In this document: piece by piece, positions 10,913 to 21,656 of the stretch
Position numbering within the stretch: position 1 is the first letter of the stretch
Layout: each line of letters opens with the position of its first letter
DNA from: Adineta vaga
Lineage: Eukaryota > Rotifera
DNA length: 64,000 bases
Reading direction: 5' to 3'
Assembly: GCA_021613535.1 (NCBI GenBank)
Contig: CP075494.1
Location: 15,376,001 to 15,440,000, forward strand
The notes under the pieces: generated by a model
What the model was told of the DNA's origin: nothing
The model's database searches: none
The model's input: the letters and a program-made list of their open reading frames with translations, nothing else
Position numbers and translations under genes: made by a program

Positions 10913-13119
10913 ATAGAAACAATCGAACGGAGAGACAAAAAGAACAGAATGTCTTTACTTTACTTGTTATTTAAATATTTTTAATAGAAAGTTTCTTCGG
11001 GTCAAACTTAATGTTTAAAAGAATATTGACATGCACTAGTTAGTCATTCTCCCTTCAGGCATGTCTAGAACGTACTCTTGTCTTGTTAAATGGAATAATT
11101 GAATCTAAAAGCTTTCAGTCAACTTCATTGTTGCATAGTCTAATCATTTAGATATGGTAATAGAACTTTCAAAAGTCTTTTTTGGGACACAACAATAGTC
11201 CTCGGATGGTCTGTTTGTGTAGAAACAAAGTTTAAATAATTATATCAAGGAATATTTGATAATCTGTTATTTTCAATATGAATGATTTATATAAATTGAT
11301 AAGGTGATTATGATTTTTCTTTTGAAAGTCTCTAGTGAACATAGATTATGTTCATATTCTCTTGTGAATCAAGTAAATCAAATATTTCGATTATATTCTT
11401 TTCTCTAAAGATTTCTTATTTCATGTTGAGTTTTGATTGAAGAACAGTTTAAACTTTACGTCAAACGAGGGTGAGAGTGTGGATGTCTCTTTTTTATCCA
11501 CACCCTCAGGTTCCATAATTTTTCTACCAGTTCCCTCCGGAAAACGAAGCAGTAGTCCGGCCAAAATCAATCGGATCCGGATCCATTCGCAATCCGCCTA
11601 AATACCGTCCTGCGGAGCCTGGCATATACCAACGGCAGATCCGAAAATCAATACGGATCCCGCGGCAGAAATTTTCTTAGGAAAAAGTCGTTTCCTATAT
11701 AACAGAACTGTCTTTGCGAGAATAACTCATTTGAGAAACGATGAGAAAAGAAATTTTTCGTTAATAAAAGATCATATTTTGGAAGTTTTTCGAATCTGCA
11801 GGTTCCCATCCGTTTCCAGCGCATACGGGTCGACCCGGGAAGTTATTCGATTTTCTAAATAGTTATGTGAGATACAAAGGAACTTTTGAAAACTGTGTAT
11901 TATATTTAAATAATGTGATTATAAAGAATTTCGTACTTTGTTAACAACAACAAATAGATTGTTCATCAGAATTTGCAACCATAGCGATATTTTGTTTTCT
12001 TGGTCACAATTTTTTATTCATCTTCTTGTGAAAAAACTTTCTCTGTAGAGAGAAAAGGCATTAAAAATTTTCCATTCTATCTGTTTGAAGAAAGTCATTA
12101 AAGTATTAGACTGGGTAGATTAACATCAATGAAGATAAGTTCAACATTCAAACAAACTGTCTATTTACATATTTTTAGATGTTATTTAATAAGTTCAATT
12201 AATATACTAAGTTGCATTCGCTCTTATTTTCTATCACTCTCTTGTACATATTGCTCATACAGATGAATCTATAAAAGCAAGATTTGTCTTGGCTGCTAGA
12301 TAGAATGTCGTCGACTATCTTTACTCCTCAAAGACTTCTCACAGCTAATTCATCAAAACGCGTAATGCTGAATGAATAACCTTAAGGTAAAGAGGTTAAT
12401 CATGCTTCTCAGCGTTCTCTGTTGTTTGATGGAGATCATGAGGTCTCTTTTCGGGTCTGCGACAATTGGTCGTAAGCTTATTACAAACTATGAGAGAGAA
12501 TACCCGTTACACCTGATATGATCTAACTAAGTCGACTATATAGAGTAGTATATGGTCTAAGATTGATTACTTTAATAATGAATTAAACAGATGGAAGAAT
12601 CATGGAAAGCCGGATTTGATGAAATAAATACTAGATATATAGTACATAACTAATGTAGTAGAATAAATTTTCCAAAATATAAGTAAAATAGGGAAAAATC
12701 ATTTTATAGTTGCGAACATTTACCTGAAGATCTAAATCTGTAGGCGACTTTACTAGAAGTTTTTTGTGTTTCTTAGCAGAAATAGTCAAGATTTTCGAAA
12801 AGTTTGACATACTATAGAATAAAGCTGGAGTCTTGAATTAGGAGGGCTATAGTAACATTTTTCGAATTGCATTAAATTGCTGTCCTCCAATTTCCTTTTT
12901 TTTAGAGTTGTTGCTTTCTTATAATTTTCTTCCGGCAAAAACACGTTGACGCGTACTTCTAGATATTTTATTATAGTAAGTGATGTTGAAATAGATAACG
13001 CTGGTACAATCAATGTGCACATACAACTGTCGTTAGTGCATATCAAGGAGATGAGGAACTGAGCTATTATTATTATTCGAGAAAAAAGATGCATAAAACT
13101 ATATCTCGTAAAATGAGGG
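10913..13119. other. Gene-poor interval with a GC-rich patch
   Basis: More than 2 kb without a supportable gene; a minus-strand frame at 12786-13193 overlaps the end of the ART gene and has no domain. It contains a G-rich hairpin (11467-11508) and an unusually GC-rich block (about 11525-11660, with short BamHI-like palindromes such as GGATCCGGATCC). Such islands in an otherwise AT-rich spacer suggest an old transposable-element remnant, but no coding relic is visible. Confidence 0.5.
11467..11508. repeat. Hairpin-forming G-rich inverted repeat
   Basis: A GAGGGTGAGAGTGTGGAT arm faces an ATCCACACCCTC arm across a T-rich loop, so the strand can fold on itself through GTGTGGAT/ATCCACAC. Related G-rich tracts occur near 60061 and 63441. 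Confidence 0.55.
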
Positions 13120-14403
13120 TTAAGTAAGTTCGATTGAAATGAGAATAAAATGAAATCGTTTTTGTTCATCATCTTCATCATTGGCTGATTCAAATGTAAC
13201 TAAATCAATATTATTCCAGTCCAATTGTACTAAAGTTGATTTTTCTCGAAATAATTTCACTTTTTTCTTAAATAATTTCACATTTGACTTAAAACCAGTA
13301 ATCATTATATTCATTCCATCTTCTCCTGCCGACTGTACTTCGATCATATGTACTGAAAATGTGGTATTTTCTTCCATTAATGTTCCGAATAACATCGTTT
13401 TTCCACATGAATTCAATGCAATATAATCTGAACGATGTTGTTGATTTTCACTGTGAAATACATAATAATAACCTGTTCCTTTACATTTCATATGTTGAAG
13501 TGCATGATTTCGATGCATATAGGATGCATTGTGCCATCGAAGATTTTCATATCCACTTGAAATATCTCCTAGATCTTGTGTAGCAGAAATTTGTTTATCT
13601 AAATCCGCAAATGTTATTCGACGACGAATTGATTTAAGAGAATGATCTTTACGAAGTTTTTCTCGATTTTTTCCACGTTGTTCAGCACCGTGAAATGGTG
13701 GATGAAGAAATGGAAAAGGTGATTGTTGTTCTTTCAAATGTATGATATGAAGATTATCAGCTGGTGATAAGTGTGAGAGAATTTGAAAGAATGTTCCAGG
13801 TAGTAAAAGAATTTCTTCTTCATGTTTGAAATAGGAATGCGAACGAATTCGTCGACCAGATTGTGTTTCAATTGAGAATAGTGTTCGAACACCTCCTTTA
13901 CCCAAATAAAGTGGTGATTCAAGAATATTTAATGATAATGTACAAGAACTTAATGCCCACCAAACTTGTTCATTTGTATGTAAATATTGCGAAGATAAAT
14001 CTCCTCGAACACCACGCCAAACGACACCTTCTACAGCTGGTAGTTTAAATAGTGCTGTTAGAAATAATTTTAAATAACGAAACCATGGTTTCAATTCTTG
14101 ACGATTAACACTACGTAATGCTCGATTTAATTTTGCATAAAGACTTTCTTCACTATCCGACCATTCCATTGTATAAAGATGAATTGAAGCTGATTCATCG
14201 ATTGTTAAATCATCATCGGGATTTTGACTATTACGTTTCGATATCCAAATATATTGTTGAAGGTCATTTATAAATGAGTAAAGTGGATCACAAGCTTCTT
14301 CAAGAGAAAGCAATGGTTCTCGATCATAACCAGCAATGGGTTGTAAAATATTACTCGGTTCATCTTTAACATTTGCTAAAAAACGTGGATTCGGATTTTC
14401 CAT
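13120..14403 (-). CDS. Arginine-type mono-ADP-ribosyltransferase (ART)
   Basis: A predicted 427-residue enzyme in one exon that would transfer ADP-ribose from NAD+ to a protein side chain, usually arginine. The R-S-E signature is complete: Arg in VVWRGVRGDLS (about residues 127-137), the Ser strand in WWALSSCTLS (about 148-157), and the ExE glutamates in KHEEEILLLPGTFF (about 193-206), the arrangement of arginine-specific ARTs. No N-terminal signal peptide is seen, so an intracellular location is likely. Past residue 240 lies a basic linker and a further folded segment of about 150 residues, beta-rich in appearance, that is not part of the ART core and was not recognised. ART families are strongly expanded in bdelloids. 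Confidence 0.87.
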   Translation of the reverse strand: MENPNPRFLANVKDEPSNILQPIAGYDREPLLSLEEACDPLYSFINDLQQYIWISKRNSQNPDDDLTIDESASIHLYTMEWSDSEESLYAKLNRALRSVNRQELKPWFRYLKLFLTALFKLPAVEGVVWRGVRGDLSSQYLHTNEQVWWALSSCTLSLNILESPLYLGKGGVRTLFSIETQSGRRIRSHSYFKHEEEILLLPGTFFQILSHLSPADNLHIIHLKEQQSPFPFLHPPFHGAEQRGKNREKLRKDHSLKSIRRRITFADLDKQISATQDLGDISSGYENLRWHNASYMHRNHALQHMKCKGTGYYYVFHSENQQHRSDYIALNSCGKTMLFGTLMEENTTFSVHMIEVQSAGEDGMNIMITGFKSNVKLFKKKVKLFREKSTLVQLDWNNIDLVTFESANDEDDEQKRFHFILISIELT

Positions 14404-14759
14404 ATTTCCCTTTCAATGTTTATTTCACTGAGGAAATAATAGACCGACGATATGAGTGAAGAAAATAAAATGAGTTATCACTATGACGACAAGGGAAAAG
14501 AACACCATTTGTCTTGTTCTTAATTTTCTTTTTTTGACGAATATCGTCGGAGTTTTCCTCTTTCTTTTTCTGATAAAATTCTTATCAGTAGTAAAAGAGA
14601 AATGTGAAGTTTTCGTATTGATATAGAAGAAGAAAAAATGTTTAAACACAACGATTGTTGTTATTAAACCAGAGATTAATTCTACGATCAATTACTAAAT
14701 AAAACAAACATTCACATTTGCTTAAAGACAAATGTCAAATCTAAACATTCATTTACTCA

Positions 14760-16585
14760 ATGTATTGCTCTTTGATTTATCTTTTTCTTCTTTTTATACA
14801 TTCGAATCTTTCAGGTAATCAAATTCAATAAATTCTATTAGGAAAATTCACGTTTGCTCTTTGTTTTTCAAGTAAAATATAGTCGCGTATGTTATTTTAC
14901 CAATTGGGCAGTTCATCGAACGATGAAAGAAGCTCGTCTTCTTCCCGAAGATATTCCAGCGGATTTATGTACACATATATTCTATGCATTTGCAAGTCTG
15001 GGAAGTTTAACATTACAAGCAAAACATCCGAATGATTTGAATGAATACCAAGGAGAAAAGGTTGAGAAATGGAAGAAGACAATCAGATCATTTCCATGAA
15101 TTGATTTTCTAGGCACTTTATCCACGAATAATGAAATTAAAAGAAAAAAATCCAGATTTAAAAATTGTGATTTCATGTGGCGGATGGGGAAATTCTGGAG
15201 AATTTGATTCGATTGCGTCGTCTGAATCATCGCGGTAAGTTTTTCTTATTGAATATTTTTCGTGTTATTCTTTAGAATTTGATTTAGAGAAACATTTAGT
15301 AAAAATGCACTTGCATTTTGTCGACAACATGGCTTTGATGGCGTGGATTTAGATTGGGAATTTCCTTCATCGAATCATCGTGAAAATTTTGGATTATTAG
15401 TGAAAGTAATTTTGAAAACTATTCAACGGATGTCTTTCCTTTACAGAATGTTCGATTTCTTTAGACTATGCATAAAGTTTTCAAAAAAGAAGCAAAAAAA
15501 TCGAAAAAAGATCGATTAATAATTGCGTTAGCAGTCGCTGCTGGCAAACTTCAAATAAAAGAAGGTTATGATGTACCTGTTCTTTGCCAGTAAATCATTT
15601 TGAAGCAATTATCATTCATTCATATCTCTTTCATTTGTTTTAGTTATGTCGATATGATCAATGTCATGACTTATGATTTATATGGTTCATGGACGAATAA
15701 AATCGGTCATCATAGTGCTTTATTTCATCGACGAGGAGAAAAAGGATTAGAACGAGAATTGAATACTGTTTGTTTGTAATAAAATGATTTCGTTTTTGAA
15801 GATATTTTCATTTAGAATTTTTCGATGCATGCATGGATTAAAGCTGGTTGTCCACGTGATCGACTTCTGATTGGAATACCTGGCTATGGCCGAGCTTTTA
15901 CTGCAACTGGTAATGATCCAATAAAAGCCTATGGTCAACCTGGTGGTGTCAGTTCAATTTCATCACCATATCTTGGTGAAAGTGGTTTATTAGCTTTTTA
16001 TGAAGTTATTTTATTTGATTCGAATTTATTTCTCATTGAAAATAGGACTTCGATTTTAGATATGTAAAAATGAATTGAAAGAAGGATTTAAACGTTATTG
16101 GGATGATGATCATCAGATTTCGATTAGTTATAAAGATGGAACATGGATTGGATACGATGATGCTGAAAGTGTAAAGAATAAAGTCAGCATCGAGGAAATT
16201 TTGTTTTTTTCAGTTGAAAGAAAAGTTTTCTTTTTGGCTATTTTAGTGTGAATATGTTAAACAAGAAGAATTAGGTGGTGCGATGATATGGACATTAGAT
16301 ATGGATGATCCTACTGGAAAATTTTGTCGAAAAAATCGCAAAAAACGTGTACGTCGTTTTCCCTTAATCAATGCAATGAAGGAAGTATTTGAAAAGGATG
16401 AAGAAACAACACATATGAGTACGATTGCTCTTACAACAACATTATCGAATGAAACAATCTTATTAAATGAAGAATTTCATAATCTTCTTGATCAAATGTT
16501 TGACGAAGCTTCATCGTCATCGAAATTATTTCATTCTTATACTATTCAATTTTGTATCATTCTAATTACGATCTCTTTGATCTAA
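14760..16585 (+). CDS. GH18 chitinase with hydrophobic C-terminal tail
   Basis: Secreted glycoside hydrolase family 18 enzyme cleaving chitin. I read nine exons (14760-14814, 14873-15060, 15113-15234, 15288-15405, 15465-15589, 15644-15767, 15816-16004, 16060-16182, 16247-16585) that join in frame to 460 residues. The first exon is a signal peptide ([18 protein letters not shown]) that begins outside any long open frame and was found from the splice sites. Family motifs are [18 protein letters not shown], the catalytic [10 protein letters not shown] with its proton-donor Glu, MTYDLYGSW and [12 protein letters not shown]. The C-terminus lacks a chitin-binding module and instead ends in a Ser-rich stretch plus a hydrophobic segment, suggesting a GPI anchor or membrane tail. 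Confidence 0.93.
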
Positions 16586-16732
16586 ACATAATATTTTATT
16601 GAATCTTCTTAGAATAAATCTAACCGGTCTTGTTTTTTCAAATGCAAGAATTGCTTTTGTTATTTATTCAGTTTTTTTTTCAAAATGCAGATACGATCCT
16701 TAGGAATTATAATCAATTCTCATCTAACTGAA

Positions 16733-18191
16733 TTAATTATTGTTATTCTTTGCTCCATCACTTTTTTTGACAAGATTGATACTTCGTTTTTGGATTGAAT
16801 TTCTGGTTCCACTACTTTTTTTGAGAAGTTTGATGCTTCGTTTTTGAATTAAATTTCCGGCTCCACCACTTGGTGCAGCAGCCTTGAAATCACCGTCATT
16901 GGCTGATCGTTTTTGGATTAAATTTCCAGCTCCACCACTTGGTGCAGCAGCCTTGAAATCTCCATCATTGACTGATCGTTTTGTTTTCTCGACTTTGCAT
17001 GTGCATGTGCTTGGTTCGAGATATTCACCTGCATTATATGAGCAAACTTTATCACCACAATCACATAAACCATCTGAATTTTTTGAGGGACAAGCTGATG
17101 CAGCTGTTGAGCCTAAAAGAAAGAATTATTTTTTGAAAACAAATCAAAATTAGGACTAAAATCTTACTTTGAACATATGGTGTCATATATTTGCTTGCAT
17201 ATTGTGATTGAATATAGTTACATGTAAGATAACGATCGATACGATCACGATAGACACATTGTGTATGTGCACAACCCATACGTGTTAAGTTACTAAGCAT
17301 TGCTTGTGTATAATGGAGACATGTACCAGCTGGGTTACATCCCACACCATAGAAAAAGGTCTCTTTTTCTGCTCCTAACATCAAATCAATTAAGCCAGCG
17401 AGTGAATTACGAATTTCATCTGACCAAACCATATTTTGTCCATTTTTCCAATTATATTCAGTACTAATACGATTTTCAGCAAGATCATGATCGAAAGCAC
17501 ACATATCTCCTCGTGATTGTGCCATTTTTGCTAATTCATCATCCCAATAAAGTTTGAACATGTATGCTGATTTGACAGCAGAACGATATTGATTATGTAT
17601 ATCGAGAAGTTCTTGTTTTTCGTTTTCAGTTATGGCAACTTGAACTGCAAAAGGACTTGGTGAAAAACTAAAAGTAAAGTAAAAGTCAACAAAATATCCA
17701 TGATCAATCGTTTTTGCTTACCACATCGTGTGATCTTTGGATATATCTTTATATTTCTTTTCACACTCACGTCGACGTTTTTTAAATTTTTTTTTCGCAT
17801 CTTGCTGCACATCTGGACAATAGATGGTCGGAAAATCAGGATTATCCGTTTTACATTGTTTGTATTTCGCTGATTTTGATAAAAGATTACAACCACTATA
17901 GTCTTTTCCATTGACTTTATATGATGAACGACAATCCAATGTTGTATTGGTAAAATCATAACAGTATGTAAACATGCCGATGTAGTTTGTTGTTAATGAA
18001 CACCATGCTATATTTCCATTATCTCCATCAGTTGTACAATTTGTGTACGTTTTGCCTTTGTAGTTAAATGGAAATTCGCAATCACTGTAATCTGTTGGAT
18101 AGACTGAATTTAAATCTGCTGCAATAGTTTTTGGATAGATTGATAAACAGATGATAACAACTGAAATACTAACGATAAGTTGACGAATCAT
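16733..18191 (-). CDS. Secreted FN2-CAP protein with C-terminal dibasic peptide repeats
   Basis: Three exons (17722-18191, 17168-17667, 16733-17112) join in frame to 449 residues. The order is: signal peptide (about 1-24); a fibronectin type II module (CEFPFNYKGKTYTNC to WCS, about 38-77); a second Cys-containing FN2-like segment; a basic linker; and a CAP/SCP domain, about residues 165-320, with LLDIHNQYRS and a TQAMLSNLTRMGCAHTQC motif. A short Cys-rich segment (CDCGDKVC...CTC) follows, then four units each preceded by Lys-Arg. The first two are near-identical (S-V/A-NDGDFKAAAPSGGAGNLIQ), the last two diverged. Such dibasic-bounded repeats resemble peptide precursors. FN2 may bind collagen-like or glycan ligands. 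The role is unknown. Confidence 0.88.
16750..16989. repeat. Tandem coding repeat (Lys-Arg-bounded units)
   Basis: Two 69-bp copies with a few base differences, at about 16849-16917 and 16918-16986, encode identical peptides except for one Val/Ala change. Two further, shorter and diverged units lie at about 16750-16848. All are in frame within the last exon of the FN2-CAP gene. Confidence 0.85.
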
Positions 18192-18705
18192 CTTGCGAAG
18201 GAATGAGAAAATTACACGAAAATATATCGAAATTTATAGGTATTGTCATAGATTATTAAACATACAGTTGGTGCTTTGAATTTAATGATCTAAAACATGT
18301 TGTTGTTGTTGTTGTTGTTCTTTTCTATACAAGAAAACAACTATTATATAAAATTTCTCATGCATATGTTATAACAACATCTGGTCACTATTATAATTCA
18401 ATTTCATATCATTACATCGTTAATCGATTGTGAAATCAACTAATAGTACATTTTTATTGAACCGAATTATTCATATTATGTGTAGGTGTCTTTAAGTATA
18501 ATATTAAATATTACATTTGAGTGATTATTTGATAAGATTTTATTCTATTTTCAAGAACAAATTGAAAGAGAAGTATTTTTTATAGAATAAAAAGTCGTTT
18601 ACATTATGTTCATTGCTAATCATCGTCTCTCGTCTTCTTATTGAAAATTATATTAATATTATTTTCAATTATACAGTTTATTCTTCTTCATCATAAAAAT
18701 AATAA
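18192..18705. other. Intergenic spacer with GTT microsatellite
   Basis: Spacer of about 510 bp. It carries a (GTT)n tract at about 18299-18319 and otherwise AT-rich sequence without an open frame. It contains the promoter side of the FN2-CAP gene and the 3' flank of the next minus-strand gene. Confidence 0.6.
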
Positions 18706-20575
18706 TTAATGAAGAAGAATTTTTTGTTGTGGGGTTTGATGATGAGCAATTGGTTGTAAAATAAAATGTGAAGAAGAAGAAGAAGAAGAAGGATTACTAA
18801 TCTTCTTCTTTTGTGTTGTATACCGCTCATCGATATATATAATTTCAATTGAATCATTACTCCAACCATCATCACTATCGTAATTCATTGATAGATCATC
18901 TTCTTCTCCTTTTGAAATAATCATTTTACTTGAACATTTCTTAGACGAAGAAGCTATCGAATATTCATGATCAATTCTTTTCAAAACAGTCAATTCATGT
19001 GATGATAAATTTTTCGAATCTTTTCTATATGTCTGAGAAGGAGAATTACTAAAAGAGAGAAAACGAATAATCGATTTTATCGTAGAAATCGTATGATATA
19101 TATATATACTTATCAATAGGAATTAGTTGTTTGAATAGAAATGATTGTGGATTATTTTCGATATTTAAACGATAGGTGAGATTTCCTTGGTGATTATTGG
19201 ATTCTTCATGTTGTGTTTTCGTACGTTCGATTGGGTTTAATTTCGATAGTCGATTGATTTCTCCGTCAGGTGTAAAACGTAATAAATTAGTCAAAATAAT
19301 ATCTGATGATTGAATCTTTGGTAAAGGATTCAATTTACCAGGAGTTAGAATAGTTCGTTGAACGTGTTTGTGACCTTGACTTTTTTGTATAAGATCAATC
19401 ATAGATGGCTTTTGTCGTTTGTTATTCTGTTTAAGTTTATCATTTGTAGATGATCGAGAGAGATTATCCGAAATCTGTCGGAGTTGATTAGGTGGAGGTT
19501 TTATTTCATTTAATCGTCTTTTTAACTTTGGATTTCTTTTATCTTGACACAAAACTGGTAATGCTTGACGTGAATTGACATTTGTTGATTTACCGAGTGT
19601 ATTATTTCGAACATTTGTTTCTAGAATAAAGAAATTCGAATTTTAAACTCAATCCAAATGTATTTACTTGGATGAATAATGACTGTTGATTGATGTTGTT
19701 GTTTAGTTAGAAGAATATCTACTTTTGACGATGGAATATCTAAGGGAATTATTTTCTGTTGTGTACGTCGTCGTGGTGGTGCTGGATGTTGTCTATCGAT
19801 AACGGATCGATTGATATGAGCTCGGATTTGTTCAGGATTGCGATAATGACTAAATGGTGTTAAAGATTTTGGTTTAATTGTTTGATTACTTGAACTACTT
19901 GTTGTTCGTGTTAATGATGGAATTGCTTCGTCATGATTGACAAGACGTGTTGATGGTTGAACAATAATATTTAATTTCGTTGGTTTACGTAACGAAGGAT
20001 TTGCTTTTTGAAGAGGTGTTTGTGTTGTTGGAAGAATTCTAGTTGTTAAATCATTTAATGTTCGATGTTGTTGAGTAAATGGATAAGGAAGTTCAGTTTT
20101 ATGATTTCTTATTTTTTTAAAATAGATTCCATTGGTAATTTGTTCTTGATCATCTGATGATGAACTTGAATTTTGAGAGAGAAGATTTGAATTATTTACA
20201 TCACATTCATTCAATGCACTTAATGGTCGATGAAGAGACAAATGTTGTTGTTGAGGATATTGAACTGAAGAATTTGTAGATGAAGAAAGATCAATACCGG
20301 AATCAGTTGATTCATGTTGAGATTTCTCAATCTAAACGAAAACCAATATTTTCTTATCATTTTGTACAGAAATAAAACGGGAATTTTACTTGATGAATCG
20401 GTAAGATTAATGATGGTGAATCATTGTATGAAGTACGACGAGTATTAGTAATCGATTGAATTTGATTTGTTCGTTTTCTTGATTTTTCAGCTAAGACTGG
20501 TTTTGTAATTAATTTAAAATGATGATTGGATGTGAATAAATGACCGGTACCATTGTTGTGTGGGGATGATAACAT
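18706..20575 (-). CDS. Disordered Ser/Asn/Lys-rich protein, unknown
   Basis: Four minus-strand open segments (about 20395-20575 and beyond, 19667-20334, 19111-19620 and 18706-19050) are separated by short introns with GT-AG ends and share one composition: rich in Ser, Thr, Asn, Gln, Lys and Arg, with no hydrophobic core or transmembrane helix. The most protein-like stretch is around 19250-19420 (MIDLIQKSQGHK, ILTPGKLNPLPKI, LLRFTPDGEINRLS). The C-terminus has an acidic block (SDDGWSND) and a Ser run. I do not recognise the family. It could be a nuclear or cytoskeletal adaptor, but that is a guess. The start is uncertain: the frame stays open to about 20661 behind a possible acceptor. Confidence 0.55.
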
Positions 20576-20661
20576 GAATTGCTCGTCGTCGGATATGGAT
20601 TCAATAATACTGATCGATCCAGTAAAATTATTAAGAGAAATATTAGTTATTCGAGAATCTA

Positions 20662-21656
20662 AATGAATGAATAAGATTTTACTGACAAATGAGATTCTCT
20701 TCGCAGTTCTAAGAAATCATCCACTTTTGTTAAAATCGATGTTTACATTTCATGGAATTTATTTGTCATCATCAAATTTACTTTTTATTAACTATTAGGA
20801 TAAAAAAAATTTATACATTTTCTATTCAATGCTTGACAAAAGGCGAAAAAATATCGATTTTACAATCAGTCTGTTCTTCCTACATTGCACTAATGTATAT
20901 TTGATCATATCTGACTAATGATTACATATTCGTAAAAGAACGTACCTTTATGTCGTTGATTTGGCTTCATTAACAACGTGATTAGAATGTTATGCTTTTA
21001 TTTGAGACCTCAAAAGTCAATGATGCTTTTTCTTGTTATTATTTTTTTTATAACAACGTTCAATTCATCTAAACGGAATTAAAAGATATGAATATAAATG
21101 AATAATGACAAGAGGAATTGCTTTACTTCTCATATCAACGTAGATACATTGTGTTCAATTTCATTTCTTTTTTATTCTTCGGAAGCAATTTAAGTTCTTC
21201 TTCTTCTCTCTTGCGTTCTTTTTTCATTGCGTTGTTATATCACATTTCTTCGTTCTTATATCGATAACGCTCATTGACAATCGACTTTTTTTTTGTCAAA
21301 TAAATGATAAGAAGATTGTAATAGAGACAGAAAGGAGAATCAAGTGATTTTGTTCATAGTAACCGATTGCTCATATTGTATTACCAGATAGAACGAACGA
21401 ATCAAATATAAAAAGAAAATCTTGATTCATAGATTGGATTTTCATTTGAACAGTGGAAATATTTCAAGGAAAAAAAAAGTTATCGAATTCTTAGTGAACA
21501 AATAATGAAAATAGATCTCGTATAGCAAAATTTTTTAATTTCAACGGTTTATTTATCGTATTTTATTATTGGATCCTCTGTTCATAATTTAGTCTTGATA
21601 ATGAAATTGAATACTTCAGTGATACAAAACATAATAAAAAACAAGAAATGGAAAGT
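20662..21656. other. Intergenic region
   Basis: About 1 kb of AT-rich DNA with homopolymer A/T tracts. No open frame, RNA gene or repeat was recognised. It should hold the promoter (and any first exon) of the disordered-protein gene. Confidence 0.55.

Noticed and set aside
12786-13193. Minus-strand frame overlapping the ART 3' end
   Set aside because: No domain and a different frame from the ART, with non-coding composition.
14854-14872. Start of the chitinase at a TTG-led frame
   Set aside because: The segment lies inside a 58-bp intron; the true start is the signal-peptide exon at 14760-14814.
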